Assembly (NCBI GenBank): GCA_000472185.1
Contig: AVDB01000005.1
Span: 124,001-188,000, forward strand
Source of the DNA: Rhodobacteraceae bacterium HIMB11
GTDB lineage: Bacteria > Pseudomonadota > Alphaproteobacteria > Rhodobacterales > Rhodobacteraceae
Direction of reading: 5' to 3'
DNA length: 64,000 bases
Below, in pieces: positions 17,196 to 25,455 of this stretch. Under the pieces are notes generated by a model that had not been told where the DNA came from, did no database searches, and saw only the letters and a program-made list of their open reading frames with translations. Position 1 is the first letter of the stretch. Each line of letters starts with the position of its first letter. The position numbers and the translations under genes were made by a program.

Positions 17196-18091
17196 TTCTG
17201 TTTCTAATTGTTACTGCCATTTTGGCGGCCCCCTTCATTATTGAGTGGTGTAGGATCCCCATGGATGCACAGGCACGTGCAGATGCGCCGGGCGAATTCG
17301 CATCGCTGTCCAACGGAATAACCCATTATCAATTTCACGGCCCTGTTGATGGCCCATTGGTTGTTTGTGTGCATGGGTTGACCACGCCCTCATTTGTTTA
17401 TGAAGGATTGGCCACACGTTTGGTGGAACGTGGGCATCGCGTTTTGGTCTATGATCACTATGGCCGCGGATATTCGGACCGCCCCAAAGGCGATCAAGAT
17501 CGCGCGTTTTTCGTGTCCCACTTAGAAGAGTTGTTGGAACATCTAAACATCGACACCCCCTTTGATCTGGTGGGGTATTCCATGGGGGGATGGGTTGTTA
17601 CCGCCTATGCCACTATTCATCCCAAAATGATCAAACGATTATTTTTGCTTGCCCCTGCGGGTATGGGACATGAATTGGGGTGGACCGCCAAATTGGTGCG
17701 CGATGTGCCCATCATCGGGGATTGGGTGTTTATGACTACATATGCGACGCAGCATCGCCGCGGTTGTGAGGTTGAGCGCGCCTTGGACAAAACGGTCCCA
17801 TTTGTCGTGGATCGCCAACAAAAAGAATTGCAATATCGCGGCTTTATACCATCTGTCTTGGCATCCCTGCGTGGGGCATTGGCGAATGATACGAAAGAGG
17901 ATCATAAACGCATCGCTTATTATGATTTGGATATACATGCGATTTGGGGTGCTGATGATGTTGTCATACCTCTCTCTGCCAAAGATCAGCTAGAGGTATG
18001 GAATCCCAAAGTACGCCATCACGTGATTGAGGGGGCAGGCCACGGTGTGACCTATACCCATACGGACGCCATGATGGCGGCCTTTGATTAG
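17192..18091 (+). CDS. Alpha/beta hydrolase, membrane-anchored N-terminus
   Basis: This 299-residue alpha/beta-hydrolase starts at an ATG that overlaps the preceding stop as ATGA. Residues 1-20 (MILFLIVTAILAAPFIIEWC) form one hydrophobic segment, so the enzyme is probably membrane-anchored. The catalytic elements are VVCVHGLTTPS (oxyanion hole), GYSMGGWVV (Ser nucleophile) and EGAGHGVTY (His), with an Asp in WGADDVVIPLS. Its substrate is not evident. Translational coupling to the cyclodeaminase-family gene suggests the two act on related molecules. The gene converges on the MFS transporter, sharing the four bases TTAG that give a stop on each strand. Confidence 0.85.
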   Translation: MILFLIVTAILAAPFIIEWCRIPMDAQARADAPGEFASLSNGITHYQFHGPVDGPLVVCVHGLTTPSFVYEGLATRLVERGHRVLVYDHYGRGYSDRPKGDQDRAFFVSHLEELLEHLNIDTPFDLVGYSMGGWVVTAYATIHPKMIKRLFLLAPAGMGHELGWTAKLVRDVPIIGDWVFMTTYATQHRRGCEVERALDKTVPFVVDRQQKELQYRGFIPSVLASLRGALANDTKEDHKRIAYYDLDIHAIWGADDVVIPLSAKDQLEVWNPKVRHHVIEGAGHGVTYTHTDAMMAAFD

Positions 18092-19323
18092 GCGGGCTGT
18101 GCGCTGCGTTTTTCGTCGACGGGCAGATGGATCAGGGCGCTGAATGCGCCGACCCCAACGCCAACCCACCAAACCAATGTGTAATCGCCATACACATCAT
18201 ACATCTTGCCGCCCAACCAGACGCCCGCAAAGCTGCCCAATTGGTGGGAAAAGAAGACGATCCCATAAAGCGTTCCCATATACCGCAATCCATAAATATG
18301 CGCGATCAGACCGCTGGTCAGGGGAACAGTCGCCAACCAAAGCGATCCCATGGCCGCAGAAAAGATAAGGACCGTTGTTGGTGTCATCGGCGTCATGATG
18401 AACCATGCGGCGATTACCGTGCGACCCGCATAAATCGCGCTAAGCAGATATTTCTTGGTATAGCGTTTTCCCAGATACCCCGCCAGCAACGTACCTAGGA
18501 TGTTGGTGAATCCAATCAGTGAAATAGCCAACGCGCCGAGTGCAGATGTGGTGGTTATCCCGATGGAATGAAGCGCCCCGCCTGGCATAATCGGTCCGCA
18601 TAATTCGGTAACAAAAGCGGGGAAGTGCGCGGTGACAAAGGCCAATTGATATCCGCAACTAAAGAACCCAAGGAATATCATGGTATAGCTGGGATCCTTT
18701 AACGCCTTGACCAGGATTTCGCCCATGCTTTCCTCCAATTCTTGGCGGGTTGCGGCCTTGGGGCTTTTCATCATGGGCAGGGACAGCAATGTGAAAAGGA
18801 TTATCGCCGCAAAGACGATAAAGACGTTTTGCCAACTCATAAATGTCAGCAGATATTCCGCCAAGGGTGCGCCAATCACCTGACCAGCGCTGCCTGCGGC
18901 GGTAGCGATGGCCAAAGACATCGAACGATGTTCATCGCGGCTGGCGCGGCCAACAACGGCCAAAATGACGCCAAAACCCGTGCCTGCCACACCAAAACCA
19001 ACAAGGATTTCGTATATTTGATGTGCCTGAGGCGAGATTGCAAAAGAAGACAGGACAAGTCCCGCCGCATACATCAACGCGCCGAGAATAATGGCCTTGC
19101 GATCACCGACACGTTCGGCGATGGCCCCAAAAATCGGTTGACCAATTCCCCAAGCAAGGTTTTGAATTGCGATGGCCAGTGAAAATTCTGAACGCAACCA
19201 ACCAAATCCATCGGCAATCGGGATTTGGAATACCCCAAAAGAGGCGCGCACCGCGAAGCTGACCACAATGATAAAGCAACCAACCAATAGGACGGGGGTG
19301 AACAAGGGTGCCTTTGACTGCAT
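18088..19323 (-). CDS. Major facilitator superfamily transporter
   Basis: This 411-residue protein has about twelve membrane segments and the organisation of MFS permeases related to monocarboxylate/oxalate-formate transporters. GQPIFGAIAERVGDRKAIIL carries the loop 2-3 signature, and the central loop lies near residue 200 (MKSPKAATRQELEESM). The ATG at 19323 is preferred because GGAG lies six bases upstream; an in-frame ATG at 19335 would destroy this arrangement. The substrate is unknown. It faces the hydrolase gene and could move a substrate or product of that pair, but this is only suggested by proximity. Confidence 0.88.
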   Translation of the reverse strand: MQSKAPLFTPVLLVGCFIIVVSFAVRASFGVFQIPIADGFGWLRSEFSLAIAIQNLAWGIGQPIFGAIAERVGDRKAIILGALMYAAGLVLSSFAISPQAHQIYEILVGFGVAGTGFGVILAVVGRASRDEHRSMSLAIATAAGSAGQVIGAPLAEYLLTFMSWQNVFIVFAAIILFTLLSLPMMKSPKAATRQELEESMGEILVKALKDPSYTMIFLGFFSCGYQLAFVTAHFPAFVTELCGPIMPGGALHSIGITTTSALGALAISLIGFTNILGTLLAGYLGKRYTKKYLLSAIYAGRTVIAAWFIMTPMTPTTVLIFSAAMGSLWLATVPLTSGLIAHIYGLRYMGTLYGIVFFSHQLGSFAGVWLGGKMYDVYGDYTLVWWVGVGVGAFSALIHLPVDEKRSAQPA

Positions 19324-19608
19324 GCGTCGCTCCATACTTGGGATGTTAAATTGTGCTTGGTTCAGACAAACCCCAAAGGCAAGTTGTTTTTAGCGGGCGC
19401 TGAAATTTCGTTGCGGCGCTTTGCGTCAACAATCAATGTGGAGGCACTGCCTGCGCAAAAATATCGTCCGTACAATACCCAATTCCCAATCCTATCATGC
19501 TTTGTAATTGCGTTTGAGTTGTCACATTCGAAGCGGCAAGCTTGATGTCTATTACCCAGCCACCAAAAATCCCTTCCCTAATTTCGAACGAGCCGTTAAT
19601 CAGCGCGC

Positions 19609-20661
19609 ATGGATTTATTGACCCTATATCAAAGTCGTGTCGACGCGGGTGTTTTGCGCGACGACCCTGCGCAGCGCGCCATATTGCCTGAATTTGAACG
19701 GACCAGGGCAGCTCTAGCTCAGCCAGTCAAAAAGGGTTTTTTTCGCAAAGCGCCCCCGCCACCCAAGGGTGTGTATTTATGGGGCGGGGTCGGAAGCGGT
19801 AAATCCATGATGATGGACTTGTTTGTCGAAAGCTTGGCCGTTCCCGTTAGGCGGGTTCATTTCCACGCCTTTATGCAGGAAATACAAAATGCCCTGCATG
19901 AGGCACGAAAAGGTGGTGCAAAGGACGCGATTGACCCTGTAGCCAAGGCCGTGTCAGACAGCGTTCGGGTGTTGGCATTTGATGAAATGCAGATCAAAGA
20001 TATCGCCGATGCAATGATCGTTGGCCGATTGTTCGAAAAACTGTTTGAGGCGGGCGTTGTGATCGTCACAACATCAAACCGCATCCCCAAGGATTTGTAT
20101 AAGGATGGTTTGAACCGTCAATTGTTCCTGCCCTTTATTGATTTAATTTCCAAGAAACTGGTCGTTAAAGAAATTGTCAGCGATACGGATTATCGGCAAA
20201 ATAGGCTAAAGGATGAAGAAACCTATTTCACCCCGATTTCCCCAGACACACGCGCGCAGATGGATGCGATTTGGCAGGATTTGACATTGGGTCAGGCCAA
20301 GGACTTTACAATTACTCATAAGGGGCGTTCATTGCGAGTCCCTGCGTTCCACTGCGGGATTGGGCGGTTTGCGTTTTTTGATCTGTGCGGACAAAACTTG
20401 GGGCCTGGGGATTATTTGGCCTATTGTGAACAACTGCGTTTGATGATGATCGACGATATCCCTCAGCTTGGCCGCAGCAATTTTAATGAGGCAAAGCGGT
20501 TCGTGACGTTGATTGACACGCTGTATGAGGCGAACATCAAACTGATCTGCTCTGCTGCTGCACGTCCTGAAATGTTATACCTTGAGGGTGAGGGCGTTTT
20601 TGAATTTGAACGCACAGCCAGTCGATTAAATGAAATGCAAGGCGCGGATTGGGGCCGCTGA
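19609..20661 (+). CDS. zapE: Cell division protein ZapE (AFG1-like ATPase)
   Basis: This 350-residue AFG1/LACE1-family P-loop ATPase has a Walker A in GGVGSGKSMMMD near residue 60, a Walker B in VLAFDEMQIKD, and the sensor region VTTSNRIPKDLYKDGLNR. In E. coli ZapE associates with the divisome and destabilises FtsZ bundles; related mitochondrial proteins handle respiratory-chain proteins. The start at 19609 gives the usual MDLLTLYQSRVDAGVL. The stop abuts, without overlap, the convergent LysM gene. The 285 bases upstream (19324-19608), between this gene and the divergent MFS gene, contain no recognisable gene, and I see no clear operator there. Confidence 0.92.
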   Translation: MDLLTLYQSRVDAGVLRDDPAQRAILPEFERTRAALAQPVKKGFFRKAPPPPKGVYLWGGVGSGKSMMMDLFVESLAVPVRRVHFHAFMQEIQNALHEARKGGAKDAIDPVAKAVSDSVRVLAFDEMQIKDIADAMIVGRLFEKLFEAGVVIVTTSNRIPKDLYKDGLNRQLFLPFIDLISKKLVVKEIVSDTDYRQNRLKDEETYFTPISPDTRAQMDAIWQDLTLGQAKDFTITHKGRSLRVPAFHCGIGRFAFFDLCGQNLGPGDYLAYCEQLRLMMIDDIPQLGRSNFNEAKRFVTLIDTLYEANIKLICSAAARPEMLYLEGEGVFEFERTASRLNEMQGADWGR

Positions 20662-21237
20662 TTACATCAGGGGTAGGAAAATTGTCTGTCCAACCCGCAA
20701 TTGATCTGGATCACTTAGTCGATCTTTGTTGGGCCAAAAGATAACATTCACCGCATCGGTTGATCCGTAATATTTTAACGCGATTAACGCCAAACTATCA
20801 CCTGAGCGCACGACATAGGTGTTTCCAACATCGCGTGTTAGGGTTGGCGTGGTTGCGTCAACCAATGTCGCTAGCATCGCCATTGTCTCGGGCTGTCCTT
20901 TAGGTATGCGTAATGTGTCGGGAATGATTAACGTGCCATGATCCACGGCCTGAACAATCAATTGATCAATTTCTTGTCCCGTCATGCCTTGGGTCAGCGC
21001 GACACTCACCAATTCTTGCAACCTTTTGATCGTTGTTGGTGTGCTGGGCGTAGTCACCTCTGCCACGATGGGTTTTGGGGCGACGGGTTTGGGCACAGTG
21101 GGCACGGTGATGGGGGCCGTCATTAAATTGGTATCTGCACGCGTTGCGGCGATTTCTTCGACAACGGGGGCTGCGGGCGCCTCGCTTACCAAAGGTGCCA
21201 CAAATCGGTCAGGTCGGGGTGCAGGTTGAAGCGCCAA
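20662..21237 (-). CDS. LysM domain protein, N-terminus apparently frameshifted
   Basis: The readable part encodes 191 residues: a Pro/Ala/Thr-rich linker and, in the last 50 residues, a LysM peptidoglycan-binding domain (YVVRSGDSLALIALKYYGS, then LRVGQTIFLP). The protein should be exported and bind the cell wall, but this frame lacks a normal start and signal sequence; only a TTG at 21237 is available. In the other frame an ATG at 21290, with an AAGGG site, begins MLRTLVIETIF. Adding one T to the run at 21258-21262 joins it to SSITIALLALQPAPRPD and restores a plausible hydrophobic export signal and a 209-residue protein. A single-base deletion, real or a sequencing error, is therefore likely. 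Confidence 0.7.
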   Translation of the reverse strand: MALQPAPRPDRFVAPLVSEAPAAPVVEEIAATRADTNLMTAPITVPTVPKPVAPKPIVAEVTTPSTPTTIKRLQELVSVALTQGMTGQEIDQLIVQAVDHGTLIIPDTLRIPKGQPETMAMLATLVDATTPTLTRDVGNTYVVRSGDSLALIALKYYGSTDAVNVIFWPNKDRLSDPDQLRVGQTIFLPLM

Positions 21238-21343
21238 TAGCGCAATCGTAATAGATGAAAAATAGTTTCAATAACCAGCGTCCGCAACATTGCCCTTACC
21301 CCAAACTGCGAAATCAATCTTGATATGTTCTGGATGGATTTGT

Positions 21344-21374
21344 AGCTCGGTTCACTAAGGAACCGAGCTTTTTT
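21344..21374 (+). terminator. Intrinsic terminator on the + strand with no + gene immediately upstream
   Basis: AGCTCGGTTC (21344-21353) and GAACCGAGCT (21360-21369) form a ten-base perfect stem with a six-base loop, followed by a run of six T. On the - strand the hairpin has no U-tract, so it acts only on + strand transcripts. The closest + gene, zapE, ends 683 bases upstream, across the antisense LysM gene. A short RNA is one explanation. Confidence 0.7.
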
Positions 21375-21444
21375 GCCTGTATGCAAACCTCATCCATAAG
21401 CCAAGCTGCCCTCAACCAGTTGTGATGCAGCCCCGCTTAACTAC

Positions 21445-21474
21445 AATATATGCAGAGTGTAGCGAATCAGTCAA
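21445..21474 (-). promoter_or_regulatory. Sigma-70-like promoter for the LysM gene
   Basis: Read on the - strand, TTGACT (21474-21469) and TATATT (21450-21445) are separated by 18 bases and match the -35 and -10 consensus well. Transcription would start near 21438 and run about 150 bases to the LysM start. A GANTC site lies between the two boxes. Confidence 0.55.
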
Positions 21475-21510
21475 CAAAAGTGATTCGTTAAAGCGAACCT
21501 TTTTCGAATC
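21463..21510. promoter_or_regulatory. Cluster of three GANTC (CcrM) sites with an inverted repeat
   Basis: GAATC at 21464-21468, GATTC at 21482-21486 and GAATC at 21506-21510 fall within 47 bases, against about one expected per 256. The first two form CGAATCA (21463-21469) and TGATTCG (21481-21487), an inverted repeat with an 11-base spacer that overlaps the -35 box of the LysM promoter. GANTC is the CcrM methylation site, read by GcrA at some alphaproteobacterial cell-cycle promoters. Confidence 0.45.
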
Positions 21511-22783
21511 ATGCGTGATTTCGCAGGATATTTCCCGCTAAATACAGGGATCCGCAGATTAATATGCGGGCATTTGGATCATTTTTCACAATTTCCTGCG
21601 TGGCGCTTAAAACGTCATCAGCCGTTTCTGCCTGCATTCCTGCGCCACGTGCGGCCGCTGCGGTGTCGGCGGCGGTCAGTGTGTTCATTTCACCCGGAAT
21701 AGAAACAGCGATCAATTTTTCGACATGGGGTGCAATGGGGTTCAAATAGCCGCTGATATCTTTGGTGTTCAACATGCCACAAATCAAATAAGTGGCGCGT
21801 TTGGCGAGGGTTCCCAGGTGATGTCCAATCGCCTGACCCGCTGCGGGATTATGTCCACCGTCCAGCCAAATTTCAGAATGTGGTGCGCTGTCAATGATTG
21901 GGCCTGTATTCAACTTCTGCATGCGGGCGGGCCAATGGGCCTGTGACACGGCGGCTTCGCAAACCTCATCGTTGAACCCAAGGTGGCGCAGCGCCGCAAC
22001 GGCCGTTCCAGCGTTCTCAATTTGGTGATCACCTGGCAAATTGGGGCGCGGTAGTTGGACCACACCTGTTTCATCCTGAAACATCAACCCGTCACGTTCC
22101 GTGTCAATTTGCCAATGCTGGCCTTGGGCGATGATTTGGGCGTGATGGCGCTCGGCGGTTGCCTCGATCACGTCCATCGCCTCTTCGGGTTGTGGTGCAA
22201 CGATCACAGGGCAACGGCGTTTGATAATCCCCGCCTTTTCCCCCGCAATCTTTGTCAGGGTATTGCCAAGGAATTGTTCATGATCGATTGAGATTGGGGT
22301 GATGATACTGAGCAGAGGTTGACCAATCACGTTTGTGGCGTCCAATCGGCCGCCCAATCCCACCTCTAACAAGGTATAGTCCGCAGGTGTGCGCGCCATG
22401 GCCAATATCGCGGCCGCCGTGGTGATTTCGAAATACGTAATCGTTTCACCACCGTTTTTACCGTAACATTCGTCCAAAATTTCAGTTAGGTGTTCTTCAT
22501 CAATCAACGCGCCTGCCAGACGAATGCGTTCATGAAACCGTGCCAAATGAGGCGAGGTATAGGCGTGCACCTTTTTACCTGCCGCCTCTAATCCCGCACG
22601 GATCATCGCCTGTGTTGATCCTTTGCCATTGGTGCCCGCAATATGGATCACAGGTGGCAAATCATTTTGCGGATTTCCAAGGTTTTCAAGAAGGCGCCAC
22701 ATGCGATCCAAGGTTAAATCAATCACCTTGGGGTGCAGGGCCATCATCCGTTCCAGGATGTGATCAGATGTTTGGGTTGTCAT
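21509..22783 (-). CDS. folC: Bifunctional folylpolyglutamate synthase / dihydrofolate synthase
   Basis: FolC ligates glutamate to dihydropteroate to make dihydrofolate, and later adds further glutamates to folates, using ATP in the cytoplasm. The 424-residue protein has the P-loop HIAGTNGKGSTQAMI near residue 48, YTSPHLARFHERIRL, EVGLGGRLDATNV and ISIDHEQFLGNT, and the C-terminal Mur-ligase-like motif WLDGGHNPAAG. It lies 18 bases downstream of accD, the usual accD-folC arrangement, and is probably cotranscribed with it. The stop overlaps a GANTC site of the LysM promoter region. Confidence 0.95.
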   Translation of the reverse strand: MTTQTSDHILERMMALHPKVIDLTLDRMWRLLENLGNPQNDLPPVIHIAGTNGKGSTQAMIRAGLEAAGKKVHAYTSPHLARFHERIRLAGALIDEEHLTEILDECYGKNGGETITYFEITTAAAILAMARTPADYTLLEVGLGGRLDATNVIGQPLLSIITPISIDHEQFLGNTLTKIAGEKAGIIKRRCPVIVAPQPEEAMDVIEATAERHHAQIIAQGQHWQIDTERDGLMFQDETGVVQLPRPNLPGDHQIENAGTAVAALRHLGFNDEVCEAAVSQAHWPARMQKLNTGPIIDSAPHSEIWLDGGHNPAAGQAIGHHLGTLAKRATYLICGMLNTKDISGYLNPIAPHVEKLIAVSIPGEMNTLTAADTAAAARGAGMQAETADDVLSATQEIVKNDPNARILICGSLYLAGNILRNHA

Positions 22784-22801
22784 GAATACTGACTTTTCGC
22801 A

Positions 22802-23710
22802 TTAGGCAGGGGTGTCATCAAATTGCGCACCGGGTGCGGGCAAATCACCTTTGATAGCAGGTGATTTTTTCATCAGCATGCGCACAATCGTAATCAATTC
22901 CTCGCGCAATTCTGTGCGCGGTGTAACTCGATCCAGCATACCATGGTCTAACAGGTATTCGGCGCGCTGGAACCCTTCGGGCAAGGTTTCGCGGATGGTC
23001 TGTTCGATCACACGTGGACCTGCAAAACAAATCAGCGCGTTGGGCTCTGCGATCTGTACATCGCCCAACATTGCATAGGATGCTGTGACACCGCCCGTTG
23101 TAGGATGTGTCAAAACAACGATGTAGGGTAGGTTCGCCTCTTTCAGCATTTGAACTGCAACAGTCGTGCGTGGCATTTGCACCAGGCTTAGAATACCCTC
23201 TTGCATACGTGCGCCACCTGCGGCGGAAAATAGGATCAGCGGGCGTTTCAGTTCAACGGCGCGTTCTGCAGCGGCGATAATGGCATTGCCCACATACATG
23301 CCCATAGACCCACCAAGGAAACTGAAATCTTGGGCTGCGGCAACGATGGGGGTGCGCCCAATGTCACCTTCGGCAATCAACATTGCCTCCTTTTCATCTG
23401 TTTTCTTTTGGGCCGCTTTCATGCGGTCAGGGTATTTTTTCTGATCCTTAAACCCAAGCGGGTCCGTCACAGGTTGTGGGACATCAATTTCAACGAAAAT
23501 GCCACCGTCAAACAACCCAGCAAACCGATCACGTGGCGAAATCGCCATGTGATGCCCGCATTGTGTACAAACGTTCAGATTGTCCGAAAGTTCGCGGTGA
23601 AAAAGCATGGTGCCGCATTCATCGCATTTTGACCACAGGTTTTCAGGCACCTCGCGACGCGAAAAAATCGAATTGATGCGCGGGCGAACGTAGTTGTTGA
23701 TCCAGTTCAT
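22802..23710 (-). CDS. accD: Acetyl-CoA carboxylase carboxyltransferase subunit beta
   Basis: AccD forms, with AccA, the carboxyltransferase that moves carboxyl from biotin carrier protein to acetyl-CoA to make malonyl-CoA for fatty acid synthesis. The 302-residue length is normal. A four-cysteine zinc ribbon is visible at Cys29, 32, 48 and 51 (CDEC and CTQC). The crotonase-type core includes ARMQEGILSLVQMPRT and HPTTGGVTASYAMLGD. The partner genes are not in this window. folC follows 18 bases downstream on the same strand. Confidence 0.97.
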   Translation of the reverse strand: MNWINNYVRPRINSIFSRREVPENLWSKCDECGTMLFHRELSDNLNVCTQCGHHMAISPRDRFAGLFDGGIFVEIDVPQPVTDPLGFKDQKKYPDRMKAAQKKTDEKEAMLIAEGDIGRTPIVAAAQDFSFLGGSMGMYVGNAIIAAAERAVELKRPLILFSAAGGARMQEGILSLVQMPRTTVAVQMLKEANLPYIVVLTHPTTGGVTASYAMLGDVQIAEPNALICFAGPRVIEQTIRETLPEGFQRAEYLLDHGMLDRVTPRTELREELITIVRMLMKKSPAIKGDLPAPGAQFDDTPA

Positions 23711-23761
23711 TACCTAATCCCTTAAGTCCCATGTTTTCACGACAAATAAGCGTGTTGCGAC

Positions 23762-23775
23762 AGAATTGCAATTCT
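23762..23775. promoter_or_regulatory. Fourteen-base perfect palindrome between accD and the CPBP gene
   Basis: AGAATTGCAATTCT is a perfect palindrome located in the 155-base gap between the two divergent starts, 52 bases upstream of accD and 90 bases upstream of the CPBP gene. It could be an operator for either. I cannot name a regulator, and a 14-base AT-rich palindrome could occur by chance. Confidence 0.25.
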
Positions 23776-23865
23776 TCAACGGTGCAAAAAATATGAAATC
23801 CACCACTTGGTCTTTGCCCGTGTTGTGAACTAGGGTGGATTAAGCGGGCAAAATTGGGAGCAGAG

Positions 23866-24759
23866 ATGTCGACAAGTTATCAAATGGATCAAACATTTGC
23901 TGTTTGGCGCATTCTGCTTGGTGCCGTGATTATTGTCGTGGTTTGCGGGCTGGGCCTATTTAGTGTCGGATTTTTCCTGAACGGAATGGCGGGAATTGAT
24001 TTGACCCAATCTTCTCAAACAACGCTGATTGTGTTTTTGGCGTCATTCATCCCGATTTGGTTGGGCACGGGTGCGGTAACACGCGTGCTATTCGGTTTTT
24101 CACTCCCCCACCTTTATGGCCGATCAGGAAAAATTCGGTGGTCGGATTTCTCAGTGGCATTTGCCTATATATTTGTGATCGTGCTCGTTCTGGAACTGCT
24201 GGTATTTACGGCGACTTGGATCATGGGGACACCCCCATACACGCGCAATGATGCGGTTTCGATATTGGATTGGCTGATCTATTTGATGCCCTTGATCATT
24301 CTTGTGTTTCTGCAAATCGGCGCAGAGGAAGTGTTCTTCCGTGGCTATCTGTTGCGTTTGATTTATTCGCGCAAGGCGCGCTTGTTTTGGGCAGTTTATG
24401 TTCCATCATTTTTGTTTGGTTTGGCCCATCTTGATCCGATCACCTATGGGTTCAATTCCGTGCTTTATGTTTTGAATACGGCGGTGACAGGCGTGATCCT
24501 GTGTTTCATTACCCTGTGGCGGGAGAATATTGCCATGGCGATGGGTATTCATTTTGCTGTCAACATCTTTGCAATTTTGATCATCGGTCAGGCGGACACA
24601 CCCATTGGATCGGGCGCCGCACTTTGGCTGTCTACCATTGCGCCGAAATCTGCCACATTGGGACTGTCGATGATTTTGATTACGGTTGTTGAAATCACCC
24701 TCTATTCCATCTGGGCGCGTCGACGCTATGGTGCCCTGATCCCGAGTGAGGCAAGGTAA
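23866..24759 (+). CDS. CPBP family intramembrane metalloprotease
   Basis: This 297-residue inner-membrane protein has about eight hydrophobic segments and the CPBP (CAAX protease and bacteriocin-processing) motifs: EEVFFRGYLL (EExxxR, near residue 158), FGLAHLD (FxxxH, near 185) and a third conserved region, HFAVN. These are the proposed active-site residues of Rce1-type proteases. The target is unknown. The ATG at 23866 has GGGAG five bases upstream, which decides it over an upstream TTG. The following lipoprotein gene starts at the base after its stop, so the two are tightly coupled. Confidence 0.88.
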   Translation: MSTSYQMDQTFAVWRILLGAVIIVVVCGLGLFSVGFFLNGMAGIDLTQSSQTTLIVFLASFIPIWLGTGAVTRVLFGFSLPHLYGRSGKIRWSDFSVAFAYIFVIVLVLELLVFTATWIMGTPPYTRNDAVSILDWLIYLMPLIILVFLQIGAEEVFFRGYLLRLIYSRKARLFWAVYVPSFLFGLAHLDPITYGFNSVLYVLNTAVTGVILCFITLWRENIAMAMGIHFAVNIFAILIIGQADTPIGSGAALWLSTIAPKSATLGLSMILITVVEITLYSIWARRRYGALIPSEAR

Positions 24760-25383
24760 ATGTTGAAACTGTTTCGAAAATTTGCGGGTCCCGTCGTTCT
24801 GATGGCTGCTTTGGCGGGGTGCGGGGGCATGGACACGACCCGCTTTTTGAATGCGAGCGCCGTTGCCACCAACACTGACATCCCATTTCGCAGCGGCATT
24901 CAATATTCTGCACCACGCGGGTTTTGTGCAACGGATGCACAAACCTATCAGGAGGAAGCCAAGGGATTTGGTGTCTTTGTGACCTGTTCTGGCGCTCATG
25001 ATCGATCCCGTTTGTTAACGGTTGTGCATTACCCCATTGATCCAGAAAATCCACCTGCAACTGAAACACTGATTCAGGCCGCGGGGTTTGGGGCAAAGGT
25101 GCAGCGCATCGTTGAGAAAGACGGCGCGATCTATGCCCGTTTGACAGGCGATTTGAACGATCAAGACCTGCAATCAGAATTCAACAGAATGATTACGCAA
25201 AAGGGCGGGTATGTGATTATGGCAAACCTTTATGCACGTGCGCGCGCGTCCAACACTGATTTTATGGCGCGTCAGGTTTTGGCACAGGTTTTGAAGGGAA
25301 TTACCACGGATCCGTCGAAAATGCCCCAGTATGTGCGCTACCTTCCAACCGATCCAAGGGTGCGGCCAAAACTGCGGCCATGA
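24760..25383 (+). CDS. Uncharacterised lipoprotein
   Basis: This 207-residue protein has a lipoprotein signal peptide, MLKLFRKFAGPVVLMAALAG followed by Cys21, so it should be lipid-anchored in the envelope. The mature part has two further cysteines near residues 47 and 66 (RGFCATD and VTCSGAHD) that could form a disulfide. No enzymatic motif is visible and I do not recognise the family. The start codon follows the CPBP protease stop with no gap, suggesting joint expression and possibly a functional link. Two conserved hypothetical genes, both frameshifted, follow on the same strand. Confidence 0.8.
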   Translation: MLKLFRKFAGPVVLMAALAGCGGMDTTRFLNASAVATNTDIPFRSGIQYSAPRGFCATDAQTYQEEAKGFGVFVTCSGAHDRSRLLTVVHYPIDPENPPATETLIQAAGFGAKVQRIVEKDGAIYARLTGDLNDQDLQSEFNRMITQKGGYVIMANLYARARASNTDFMARQVLAQVLKGITTDPSKMPQYVRYLPTDPRVRPKLRP

Positions 25384-25455
25384 AATTGCCATTTTGGGGG
25401 TCTACGTCGTGGGTGCCAGAATCAAATGTGGTGTAAACGATTACAAAGGTGATGC

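Noticed and set aside
21330-21380. A tRNA-like GTAGCTC and GGTTC stretch.
   Set aside because: It forms one long perfect hairpin followed by T6, without cloverleaf arms or an acceptor stem, so it is a terminator.
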